Source: an uncultured Blautia sp.
GTDB taxonomy: Bacteria > Bacillota > Clostridia > Lachnospirales > Lachnospiraceae
Reading direction: 5' to 3'
NCBI GenBank assembly: GCA_900542045.1
Contig: UQMI01000007.1
Location: forward strand, 1-64,000
DNA length: 64,000 nucleotides
Numbering within the stretch: position 1 is the stretch's first letter; every line of letters starts with the position of its first letter. Under the pieces are notes generated by a model, which saw only the letters and a list, made by a program, of their open reading frames with translations, was not told the origin of the DNA and did no database searches. This document shows positions 34,539 through 41,883 of the stretch, piece after piece. A program made the translations under genes and the position numbers.

Positions 34539-37265
34539 CTAACGGTTTCCCCTCAGACTTCCGTCACTATTGAAAGTATAAGTCACTCCGCCGATTTTAT
34601 ACTTTCCGGTCACCATATGACCGCTGGAGTTAAAATAATACCATTTGCTGCTGATCTTCTGCCACCCTTTATGGATCGCTCCGTTACTTTCAAAATAGTA
34701 ATAATAGGATCCGACCTTTTTCTTGCCGGTATACATGGCCCCATTGGAACCAAAGTAACGTTTGATACCGTCATCCGGTGTCTCCCATCCGGTCTGCATC
34801 AGGCCCGTATCGTCGAAATAATACCATTTGCTGCCAATTTTCTTCAGACCTTTATAGATCACGCCATTGGAACCAAAATAATACTTTCCTTTGGTATTGG
34901 TCAGCCAGTAATTGGTGTGCATATAGCACCCCATCTTGGTATTGGTTCCCAGATAATACATCTTGCCATTAATCGTACGTTTGCCATAGACAGCCTGTCC
35001 CAGGGAATTAAAATAAAATTTCTTGCCCTGAATGGTCCCCCATCCCTTGTACGCTCCCTTGAAAGAAGACGGGGAATCTCCCAGCTTCATAAAATACCAT
35101 CGTCCGTCAACTTTCATCCAGTTCTTATAGCAGTATCCATCGGAGTCAAAGCAGAAGGTCTTGCCGTTGATGGTAATACACTCATCTTCTGCAATATCTC
35201 TGCTGTTATAATAATCCGTCCTGTATTTCCATTTCGTCCCGTTGCTGTATTCATACCATCTGCCCCACTTGGCATAAAGCCGCATATTGCCGGTCACCGG
35301 CTGAGAGAAATCATACGCCTTGGTACATTTTTCATCCGTATACCAGCCCAGAAATACCCAGTTATCGCTGATCGTAGAGGGATCCACTGGCTGCGGCACT
35401 GTCTCTCCGTATTCTACCACTGCTGTGGTATATTTTGTCCCGCTGGGATTTTTGATAAACACCACCTGGGAAGGAAGATTCTCCGCAGGAGTTCCATAGG
35501 CCTTGATATTCAGGTTGCAGGTGAAGCCTGCACCCAGATCTGCCATATCATACCAGCATTTGTCATCACCGCTGTAGAGATAACTCTGCCCCTCCTCAAA
35601 GCTGGTGGTTGCTCTTACCAGAGAGTTTCCGGATGACATGGCCGTACCGCTCACCGGCTCATGGGGAATGTATCCATTGGAACCGGCATTGGTGTATTCC
35701 AGTGCCACTGCAAATTTCTCCCCGGCCTTTATGGGTACCTGTTCGCTCAGATCCAGAGTATAATAACCAGCGTAATCCAGGGAGCCGCGGATAGTATCGG
35801 TCAGCACACCGCTGGAGGGATCGTCTTCCACATTTTTGTATATTTTTACTTCATATTCCAGGCCATTGGCCGGCGCATAGATGGCTACCTGCTTCAGATA
35901 CTGATCCTGACTGGCTGTAAACACATTGGCACCTGCCATGCTTCCATTGCTTCCCGCAGAGATATAGGAACCGTAACCCGTACCATCCAGCTGATTGCTG
36001 ATAGTGGTGTCTTCGCTGTCTGAAAGCTCTCCTTCATATACGGTGGGATAACGCATGCTCTTATCATAGTAGGAAATCCAGTAATAACCATTGTCCCCGG
36101 AGGAAGTTCCCCAGCTGTTCTTGAATAGAAATGCGCCGGGCTCACTGGCTCCGGTCTCTTTGCTGTCATCCCAGCCCACAAGAAGAACCGAGTGATTCGG
36201 TGTCCTTCTGACACTGGAATAGTAGACATTGGCTGATGCGCTGTTCAGGGAAGTCTCTTCTTCCGGATCCACTGCTTCAAACTCTTCTTCCGCGTCTGTG
36301 TTCTGGAAATCCATGGACTCCTCTTCTGCAGCAAAGCCCCCTTCCCCGGAAGCATCTCCCGTGTTCTCTTCCGCACCTGTCTCTGCTGTATCTGTATCCT
36401 CTGCCGCAAAACCGGAAGACAGCAAACCGCTCTGTTCGCTCCAGCTCTCTTCTGTCTCCTGCAGCACTTCCATATCCTGTCCCCGGGCCGAACTCTGGTT
36501 CCGTCCTGTAGTAGGTGTTCCGGCATAAAATCCCACTTCCACACCGCCGTATTCCATAATGGCCTGCTTTACATTGTTCAGGGCCCATTCCCGGAATTCT
36601 CCTGTCATATCTGCGGTGCTGCTGTAGCGTGTGATCTCCGGCAGCCAGAGACTGTTGACCAGACGCACATCCTGGGCTTTCTGTTCTACCGCTCCGGGAT
36701 TGCCAAGCTGCGAACTGCCGCCGTAACGGGACTCATTCACCGCCCCATACCACCGGGCCAGCGTACCTGTGGTGAGGATCCGGTTGCCTCCTACAGAAGT
36801 CCAGGTTCCTCTCTCCGCAGAATATGTCTCATTCCTGGTTCCATCACTGCTGTCCTGGTTGGTCCCGTAGAAGGTATTGTAAGCCAGATGCCCTTCCGAC
36901 AGATCCGTGGAGGAACCAGCCTGACCGGTGATCATCAGATTGGATTCCAGGGCTGCCATGGCAGAATAAGACCAGCACAGTCCATTGCTGCCCTGATTCT
37001 TCACAGACGTCACATACTGCAGACTATAGGGGCGGGAATTATAAGAAGACGGCAGACTTCCCGCCCGCAGCATACCCATACTGCTCTCATAGTTCTCTGT
37101 CTCTTCCACATCATCTTCCAGGGAGATATAACCGCTGTCCGCATCTCCGCTCACTTCCAGATTATGCATTTCAAACCCGGAAGCCCAGACAGGAGTATAT
37201 GTACCCAGACCCAGCAAAAAGCCCAGTCCCAGGACCAGACCCAGTTTTGTATTTCTTTTTTTCAT
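34539..37265 (-). CDS. Secreted papain-family (C1A) protease with choline/glucan-binding-like repeats
   Basis: A 908-residue surface protein. A signal peptide (about 1-29) ends in PVWASG. The C1A protease domain has NQGSNGLCWSYS (Cys near 96), NHSVLLVGWDD (His near 357) and KNSWGTSSGDNGYYW (Asn near 383). Between Cys and His lies a long acidic, Ser/Glu-rich insert. A C-terminal-of-protease lectin-like region follows, then an InlB B-repeat-like segment (FLGWYTDEKCTKAY). Six to eight CW-binding-type repeats (GxKxYYFxSNGxM) run to the end. It may degrade proteins at or near the cell wall. I start at ATG 37265 (AAAGGA upstream). Confidence 0.85.
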   Translation of the reverse strand: MKKRNTKLGLVLGLGFLLGLGTYTPVWASGFEMHNLEVSGDADSGYISLEDDVEETENYESSMGMLRAGSLPSSYNSRPYSLQYVTSVKNQGSNGLCWSYSAMAALESNLMITGQAGSSTDLSEGHLAYNTFYGTNQDSSDGTRNETYSAERGTWTSVGGNRILTTGTLARWYGAVNESRYGGSSQLGNPGAVEQKAQDVRLVNSLWLPEITRYSSTADMTGEFREWALNNVKQAIMEYGGVEVGFYAGTPTTGRNQSSARGQDMEVLQETEESWSEQSGLLSSGFAAEDTDTAETGAEENTGDASGEGGFAAEEESMDFQNTDAEEEFEAVDPEEETSLNSASANVYYSSVRRTPNHSVLLVGWDDSKETGASEPGAFLFKNSWGTSSGDNGYYWISYYDKSMRYPTVYEGELSDSEDTTISNQLDGTGYGSYISAGSNGSMAGANVFTASQDQYLKQVAIYAPANGLEYEVKIYKNVEDDPSSGVLTDTIRGSLDYAGYYTLDLSEQVPIKAGEKFAVALEYTNAGSNGYIPHEPVSGTAMSSGNSLVRATTSFEEGQSYLYSGDDKCWYDMADLGAGFTCNLNIKAYGTPAENLPSQVVFIKNPSGTKYTTAVVEYGETVPQPVDPSTISDNWVFLGWYTDEKCTKAYDFSQPVTGNMRLYAKWGRWYEYSNGTKWKYRTDYYNSRDIAEDECITINGKTFCFDSDGYCYKNWMKVDGRWYFMKLGDSPSSFKGAYKGWGTIQGKKFYFNSLGQAVYGKRTINGKMYYLGTNTKMGCYMHTNYWLTNTKGKYYFGSNGVIYKGLKKIGSKWYYFDDTGLMQTGWETPDDGIKRYFGSNGAMYTGKKKVGSYYYYFESNGAIHKGWQKISSKWYYFNSSGHMVTGKYKIGGVTYTFNSDGSLRGNR

Positions 37266-37340
37266 ATCTGCATTCCTTTCCACTGTCTGTTTAATCGCAT
37301 ACTTGGTGTTAGTATAACAGATTTTGGCCGGTTTTGCACT

Positions 37341-37379
37341 AAAAAAATACGCACTCCGGAGAACTCTCTCCGAAGTGCG
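37341..37379 (-). terminator. Terminator of the feoB operon
   Basis: Minus-strand CGCACTTCGGAGA and TCTCCGGAGTGCG form a stem with one mismatch, followed by TATTTTTTT. It lies 13 nt beyond the small FeoB-associated gene. Confidence 0.88.
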
Positions 37380-37391
37380 CAGATTTAAAAT

Positions 37392-37538
37392 TCATTCTGC
37401 CCGTTTATGGTGACACATTCCGCAGGCCCCGCAGTTCCCGCCGCAGCTTGCCCTGCCGTTCTTTTTGTCCCGGCGGATGCTGCAGATGGCCAGAGCCACG
37501 GCCGCCACCACCAGAGCGCCCACTATTATTGTTCCCAT
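37392..37538 (-). CDS. FeoB-associated Cys-rich membrane protein
   Basis: A 48-residue protein with one membrane segment (about 3-20), a basic RRDKKN stretch, and a Cys-rich tail CGGNCGACGMCHH, typical of the FeoB-associated Cys-rich family. It probably helps FeoB or binds Fe(II) at the cytoplasmic face. Its ATG overlaps the feoB stop by one base (TAATG), so it is translationally coupled. Below typical length cutoffs. Confidence 0.88.
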   Translation of the reverse strand: MGTIIVGALVVAAVALAICSIRRDKKNGRASCGGNCGACGMCHHKRAE

Positions 37539-39682
37539 TAAGCTTTCGCCATTCCTTTCACTTTCATTGTCAAATGCGAAGATTCCTTTGCCGGACGGAA
37601 CAGAAGATACAGAAATACAACCAGGATCACAATTGCCGCCACTGTGCCAATGCCGAATCCGCCGCCTGTGAACAGGGTGCCGAACTGGTAGATACACAGA
37701 GATACCGCATATGCCAGAACAGTCTGATATCCAATGGCGAACCAGGTCCATTTCGCATTGTTCATTTCACGCTTAATGGCACCGATTGCCGCAAAACAGG
37801 GAGCGCACAGCAGGTTGAACACCAGAAAGCTGTATGCGGATACGGTAGTAAAGCTGGATGCCAGTGTTCCCCAGATTTCCTGACCATCCTCCGCCACTTC
37901 TGCAAAACCATACAGAATACCGAAAGTACCTACTACATTTTCTTTTGCTACCAGGCCGGTGATGGCTGCCACTGCCGCTCTCCAGTTGCCCCATCCAAGA
38001 GGAGCAAACAGGAATGCAATGGCGCTTCCGATATTGGCCAGGATACCGTCACTGAGATCATCAACCATACCGAACTGTCCGTCCACAAATCCAAAGCTGG
38101 AGGTAAACCAGATCACAATAGTCGAAAGAAGGATAACCGTTCCGGCCTTCTTGATAAAGGACCAGCCTCTTTCCCACATACTGCGGAGCACATTTCCCAC
38201 AGTAGGCAAATGATAAGCCGGCAGCTCCATTACGAAGGGAGCCGGATCTCCAGCAAACATTTTTGTTTTTTTCAGGATGATACCAGAGCAGATAATTGCC
38301 GCAATTCCCACAAAATACGCGCTGGGTGCCACCCAGGATGCCCCGTCGAACAACGCGCCCGCGATCAGCGCAATGATCGGAAGCTTTGCGCCGCAGGGAA
38401 TAAAAGTTGTAGTCATGATCGTCATCTTGCGGTCTCTGTCATTTTCAATGGTACGGGAAGCCATTACACCGGGAACACCGCAGCCGGTACCAATGAGCAT
38501 CGGAATGAAAGACTTTCCGGAAAGACCAAATCTGCGGAAAATACGGTCCATGATAAAGGCAATACGAGCCATATAACCACAAGATTCCAGAAATGCCAGA
38601 AAGATGAACAATACCAGCATCTGCGGCACAAACCCCAGAACAGCGCCCACACCGGCAACAATGCCGTCCAGGATCAGGCCCTGGAGCCAGGCGGCGCAGT
38701 TGATGCTTACCAGAAAGCTCTCTACCGCCGGCGGAATGATCTCTCCAAACAGCACATCATTTGTCCAGTCTGTCACAAAGGTTCCCACTGTAGTAACCGA
38801 AATATAATATACCAGCCACATAACCACTGCAAAGATCGGAAGAGCCGCCCAGCGGTTGGTCACAATCCGGTCAATCTTATCTGATATGGTCATCTGTCCT
38901 TTGTTTTTCTTTTGATAGCTGTCATCAATGATCCTGGAAATATAAGAATAGCGCTCGTTGGTGATAATGCTTTCCGCATCGTCATCCATCTCATCTTCTG
39001 CCTTTTTGATGATGCTTTCCACATTTGGCGCAGAGGTCATGGATGCCTGGATCTTATCATCCCGTTCAAACAGTTTTACCGCATAAAACCGCCTCTGTCC
39101 TGCCGGAATATTGCCGGGAAGCATATCTTCGATCGTCTGAAGAATATCTTCCACTTTCTGATCAAATGTATGTACCGGAGCATCTGCCTTTTTGCTTTTT
39201 GCGGCTTCCACAGCAGCCCGGGCAGCCTCTGTTACGCCCGTTCCTTTCAGCGCGGAAATCTCCACGATCCTGCAGCCCAGATCTTTGCCCAGATTCCTGA
39301 TATTGATCTGATCTCCGTTCTTTTCTACAATATCCATCATGTTGATGGCCATCACCACCGGAATTCCCAGCTCCATCAACTGTGTGGTCAGATACAGGTT
39401 TCGCTCCAGATTTGTTCCGTCTACAATATTCAGTATAGCATCCGGCTTTTCATTGAGCAAATAATTTCTGGCCACCACTTCCTCAAGGGTATATGGCGAT
39501 AACGAATAAATCCCCGGAAGGTCTGTAATAATCACATCTTTATGATTCTTTAATTTGCCTTCCTTTTTTTCAACCGTAACTCCCGGCCAGTTACCCACAA
39601 ACTGATTGGATCCGGTAAGTGCGTTAAATAATGTCGTTTTTCCACTGTTCGGATTACCAGCCAATGCAATTTTTAATGACAT
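37538..39682 (-). CDS. feoB: Ferrous iron transporter FeoB
   Basis: A 714-residue inner-membrane Fe(II) uptake protein. The N-terminal GTPase has G1 GNPNSGKTTLFNALTG (9-24), G2/G3 with GVTVEKK and DLPGIYSL, and NMMD as G4. A helical GDI-like domain follows (about 170-270), then the membrane gate domains with conserved Cys (GTGCGVPG, IPCGAKLP, LCAPCFA). Length is normal. It has its own promoter and operator at 39791-39819, separate from the two feoA genes upstream. Confidence 0.97.
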   Translation of the reverse strand: MSLKIALAGNPNSGKTTLFNALTGSNQFVGNWPGVTVEKKEGKLKNHKDVIITDLPGIYSLSPYTLEEVVARNYLLNEKPDAILNIVDGTNLERNLYLTTQLMELGIPVVMAINMMDIVEKNGDQINIRNLGKDLGCRIVEISALKGTGVTEAARAAVEAAKSKKADAPVHTFDQKVEDILQTIEDMLPGNIPAGQRRFYAVKLFERDDKIQASMTSAPNVESIIKKAEDEMDDDAESIITNERYSYISRIIDDSYQKKNKGQMTISDKIDRIVTNRWAALPIFAVVMWLVYYISVTTVGTFVTDWTNDVLFGEIIPPAVESFLVSINCAAWLQGLILDGIVAGVGAVLGFVPQMLVLFIFLAFLESCGYMARIAFIMDRIFRRFGLSGKSFIPMLIGTGCGVPGVMASRTIENDRDRKMTIMTTTFIPCGAKLPIIALIAGALFDGASWVAPSAYFVGIAAIICSGIILKKTKMFAGDPAPFVMELPAYHLPTVGNVLRSMWERGWSFIKKAGTVILLSTIVIWFTSSFGFVDGQFGMVDDLSDGILANIGSAIAFLFAPLGWGNWRAAVAAITGLVAKENVVGTFGILYGFAEVAEDGQEIWGTLASSFTTVSAYSFLVFNLLCAPCFAAIGAIKREMNNAKWTWFAIGYQTVLAYAVSLCIYQFGTLFTGGGFGIGTVAAIVILVVFLYLLFRPAKESSHLTMKVKGMAKA

Positions 39683-39790
39683 TTCTCCCTATCCTCCATT
39701 TTCCATTCATTCTTACAGCTTTTTCCCGCAGATCATTTTGTATCTCACCTAAACAGCTGGACAAAATATTCTGCTCTCTGTCCAGCCAGG

Positions 39791-39819
39791 AAGTTAGCAT
39801 TTTCTAACTCCATCTGCAA
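39791..39819 (-). promoter_or_regulatory. feoB promoter with GTTAG-N6-CTAAC operator
   Basis: Minus-strand TTGCAG (39814-39819) and TAACTT (39791-39796) are 17 bp apart. The inverted repeat GTTAGAAAATGCTAAC (39793-39808 on plus) fills the spacer, its right half overlapping the -10. The same layout recurs at feoA. Confidence 0.75.
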
Positions 39820-39820
39820 A

Positions 39821-39838
39821 AGAAAAAGCCTTTTGGCT
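39821..39838 (-). terminator. Short terminator after the second feoA
   Basis: AGCC and GGCT around AAAA, followed by TTTTTC on the minus strand; the stem overlaps the feoA stop codon. It may be leaky, allowing read-through to feoB. Confidence 0.55.
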
Positions 39839-40058
39839 ACTGTACTTCAATCATCTCTGCGTCGGCTTTCCGCAAAGACAGTTCGTATCCGCGGACCGTC
39901 ACTTCCACCGGATCGCCCAAAGGGGCCACCTTTCTGACGTAAACCTCTGTGCCCTTGGTGATTCCCATATCCATGATCCGACGCTTTACCGCCCCTTCGC
40001 CATGGAGCTTCACCACTCGTACAGTGCTTCCACACTGCGTTTCCCTCAATGTCTGCAT
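39837..40058 (-). CDS. feoA: FeoA family protein (downstream copy)
   Basis: A 73-residue SH3-like FeoA, a cytoplasmic partner that binds FeoB's GTPase region. The sequence VRVVKLHGEGAVKRRIMDMGITKGTEVYV and the final VTVRGYELSLRKADAEMIEV strand pattern are canonical FeoA (landmarks, about 12-60). It lies 23 nt after another FeoA gene. The protein has no Cys near the N-terminus except one. Confidence 0.92.
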   Translation of the reverse strand: MQTLRETQCGSTVRVVKLHGEGAVKRRIMDMGITKGTEVYVRKVAPLGDPVEVTVRGYELSLRKADAEMIEVQ

Positions 40059-40081
40059 AATTCAGCTGCTCCTTCCTGTGT

Positions 40082-40291
40082 CTATATCATAATTTTGTTC
40101 GCCATCTCGCGGCTGATCGCAATCCTCGTATCTTTTACATTGACGATCACGTTACCATTGTTCTCTGATACCAGTGTAACCTGGCCGCCCACCACAAATC
40201 CCAGGGTCTCCAGAAAACGACGAACCTCTTCTTTGCCGCCAATCCGTTTAATACTATTGCTCTCGCCTGTTTTGGCCATTGTTAAAGGCAT
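40082..40291 (-). CDS. feoA: FeoA family protein (upstream copy)
   Basis: A 69-residue FeoA paralogue with MPLTMAKTGESNSIKRIGG at the start and a core that matches FeoA less closely (RRFLETLGFVVGGQVTLVS, then ISREMANKIMI). It heads the iron operon. Two FeoA genes before FeoB are common in Clostridia and suggest non-identical roles. The promoter and operators lie directly upstream at 40355-40410. Confidence 0.9.
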   Translation of the reverse strand: MPLTMAKTGESNSIKRIGGKEEVRRFLETLGFVVGGQVTLVSENNGNVIVNVKDTRIAISREMANKIMI

Positions 40292-40354
40292 AATAACAAT
40301 CCCTCCTTCTGGGTGTACGCCGAAAATCTGTCAATCTCCGGCCATAAACTTCAA

Positions 40355-40370
40355 GTTAGATTCCTCTAAC
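40355..40370 (-). promoter_or_regulatory. Operator GTTAGA-TTCC-TCTAAC upstream of feoA
   Basis: Perfect 6-bp inverted repeat with a 4-bp centre, fitting the GTTAG-N6-CTAAC pattern of the other two sites. It lies just downstream of the presumed feoA transcription start. Confidence 0.7.
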
Positions 40371-40381
40371 CTCCTTGTTAT

Positions 40382-40410
40382 AGGTTAGCACTTGCTAACC
40401 CTTTTGTCAA
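40382..40410 (-). promoter_or_regulatory. feoA promoter with GTTAG-N6-CTAAC operator
   Basis: Minus-strand TTGACA (40405-40410) and TAACCT (40382-40387) are 17 bp apart. GGTTAGCA-CT-TGCTAACC (40383-40400) is a perfect 8-bp inverted repeat that fills the spacer, its half-site overlapping the -10, exactly as at feoB. DtxR/IdeR/MntR-family sites have this kind of TTAG...CTAA palindrome (established). Confidence 0.8.
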
Positions 40411-40568
40411 CCCTATTTTTCATTTTTTACCATATAAGTTACTGCCGCTCCCACAGACAAAACGCTGCTGCAACAGCAACTTCTGACAGCAAAACTGACT
40501 GTTTGGCATCCATCGGCAAAGGCAGCTCTGAACTGGGACTGCTTTTACGAGTTCCTTCTTTTTTACAT

Positions 40569-40597
40569 TTGTATTTCCCGCAAAAACATGATATGAT
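40569..40597 (+). promoter_or_regulatory. Promoter of the DtxR-family regulator
   Basis: TTGTAT (40569-40574) and TATGAT (40592-40597) are 17 bp apart, placing a start near 40605, immediately before the hairpin at 40611-40642. Confidence 0.55.
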
Positions 40598-40610
40598 ATT
40601 CTGGTTAAAA

Positions 40611-40642
40611 GATACCAGGCATGGGCCATATTACCTGGTATC
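40611..40642 (+). repeat. Hairpin in the regulator leader
   Basis: GATACCAGG and CCTGGTATC are a perfect 9-bp inverted repeat with a 14-nt loop. It would lie at the very 5' end of the regulator mRNA. Confidence 0.7.
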
Positions 40643-40687
40643 ACAGTGTACGAATATAACTTTGCATGTGATTGGAGTGTCTGTGAA

Positions 40688-41062
40688 TTGAAAATTCAGG
40701 AATCTGCAGAAAATTATTTAGAATCAATCCTGGTCCTGAGCAAACGTCAGTCTCAGGTCCGTTCCATCGATGTGGTGAACGATCTGGGATTTTCCAAGCC
40801 CAGCGTCAGCGTCGCCATGAAAAATCTTCGTGAAAATGGATATATCCGCATGGACAGCGATGGATTCATTACTTTGACGGATGCGGGACGTGAGATCGCT
40901 GAAATGATCTACGAACGGCATACGCTTCTGACCGACTGGCTGGTCCGTCTGGGTGTGGACGAAGAAACTGCACAGGAAGATGCCTGCCGTATGGAACATG
41001 TGATCAGCAAAAAAAGCTTCGAAGCGATCAAGCGCCACGCTGCTGCGCAAACTGCAAAATAA
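40688..41062 (+). CDS. DtxR/MntR-family metal-dependent regulator
   Basis: A 124-residue protein with an N-terminal winged HTH of the DtxR/MntR type (ESAENYLESILVL start, then VRSIDVVNDLGFSKPSVSVAMKNL as recognition region) and a short dimerisation/metal domain with EDACRMEHVISKKSFEAIKRH, matching the E...EH metal-site pattern of MntR. The SH3-like C-terminal domain of DtxR is absent. I choose the TTG at 40688 with GGAG upstream, since family members begin at this Lys-Ile-Gln; a longer frame from ATG 40646 adds 14 residues inside the promoter leader. It is divergent from feoAAB and is the obvious candidate to bind the GTTAG-N6-CTAAC sites. Confidence 0.85.
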   Translation: MKIQESAENYLESILVLSKRQSQVRSIDVVNDLGFSKPSVSVAMKNLRENGYIRMDSDGFITLTDAGREIAEMIYERHTLLTDWLVRLGVDEETAQEDACRMEHVISKKSFEAIKRHAAAQTAK

Positions 41063-41073
41063 ACAGCCATTTT

Positions 41074-41119
41074 AAAAGGACGCCTGCTGCCGGATACCGG
41101 CTGACAGATGTCCTTTTTC
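41074..41119. terminator. Convergent terminator between the regulator and the HAD gene
   Basis: AAAAGGAC and GTCCTTTTT outer arms enclose a GCCGG/CCGGC inner stem. T-runs at both ends let it serve both genes. Confidence 0.75.
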
Positions 41120-41138
41120 TTTTTAGCCTGATCTTCTT

Positions 41139-41792
41139 TTATTTTTTCCCCGCGATCACATCTCTTGCTTCCAGCAGAGAATCTGCCATGCAGTATACTT
41201 TTTCCTGCAATTCCCGTGACGGCATCTTCATATCCGGCACACAGATACAATCGATCCCTGCCGCGCAGGCCGCAGCGATCCCCGCTTCCGAATCTTCCAG
41301 CACCCAGGCCTCCTGCGGCATACAGCCCAGCTTCTCACAGCCCTTCAGAAAAATGTCCGGATTCGGCTTTCCCCGCTCCACTTCATCTCCGCAGATCAGC
41401 TCCTGAAAATAGTCTGACACTCCAGCCAGCCTCAGTATCTCCTCTACACGCTCTCTTCCGCTGGAAGTGGCCACCATAGTTTTCATTCCTGCCTGCTTCA
41501 CATATTCCAGGATCTCATCCAGGCCTTTCTTCTTCGGCACCCCCTGGGTCCGAAACCGACGGTCCAGATAAGCATGAACCTTTCCGATTCCCTCATCCAG
41601 AGGAAACTTTCCCTGAAATTCTTCTGTCAGAAATTTTCTGGCTGTGGGCAGAGGACATCCCAGCATTTTTTTATAAAATTCCAGTGTCATCTCACAGCCA
41701 TATTCCCGGCACACCTCAATATATCCTTCATAGGTAGCCCTCTCACTGTCAAACATCAGTCCATCCATGTCAAAAATAACCGCTTTTTTCAT
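41139..41792 (-). CDS. HAD-superfamily hydrolase (beta-phosphoglucomutase-like)
   Basis: A 217-residue HAD phosphatase, subfamily with a helical cap. Motif I is FDMDGLMFDSE with nucleophile and acid Asp, motif II is ATSSGRERVE, motif III is RGKPNPDIF and motif IV is LEDSEAGIAAA. The GYIEV cap start resembles beta-phosphoglucomutases and sugar-phosphate phosphatases. Placement after two alpha-glucosidases suggests it handles a sugar phosphate from that pathway, but the substrate is unknown. ATG at 41792 has AGAGGATACAGG upstream. Confidence 0.85.
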   Translation of the reverse strand: MKKAVIFDMDGLMFDSERATYEGYIEVCREYGCEMTLEFYKKMLGCPLPTARKFLTEEFQGKFPLDEGIGKVHAYLDRRFRTQGVPKKKGLDEILEYVKQAGMKTMVATSSGRERVEEILRLAGVSDYFQELICGDEVERGKPNPDIFLKGCEKLGCMPQEAWVLEDSEAGIAAACAAGIDCICVPDMKMPSRELQEKVYCMADSLLEARDVIAGKK

Positions 41793-41883
41793 CGTCCTGT
41801 ATCCTCTCTGTGTGGTTTCCATGGGTTTTCCGAAGGGCGCCAAAACTGTGGAGCGTACAGCAGACAGCAGCGGAGAACTCCTC

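Noticed and set aside
37448..38884. 478-codon plus-strand frame opposite feoB
   Set aside because: Antisense shadow of FeoB, rich in His/Arg/Ser with no domain.
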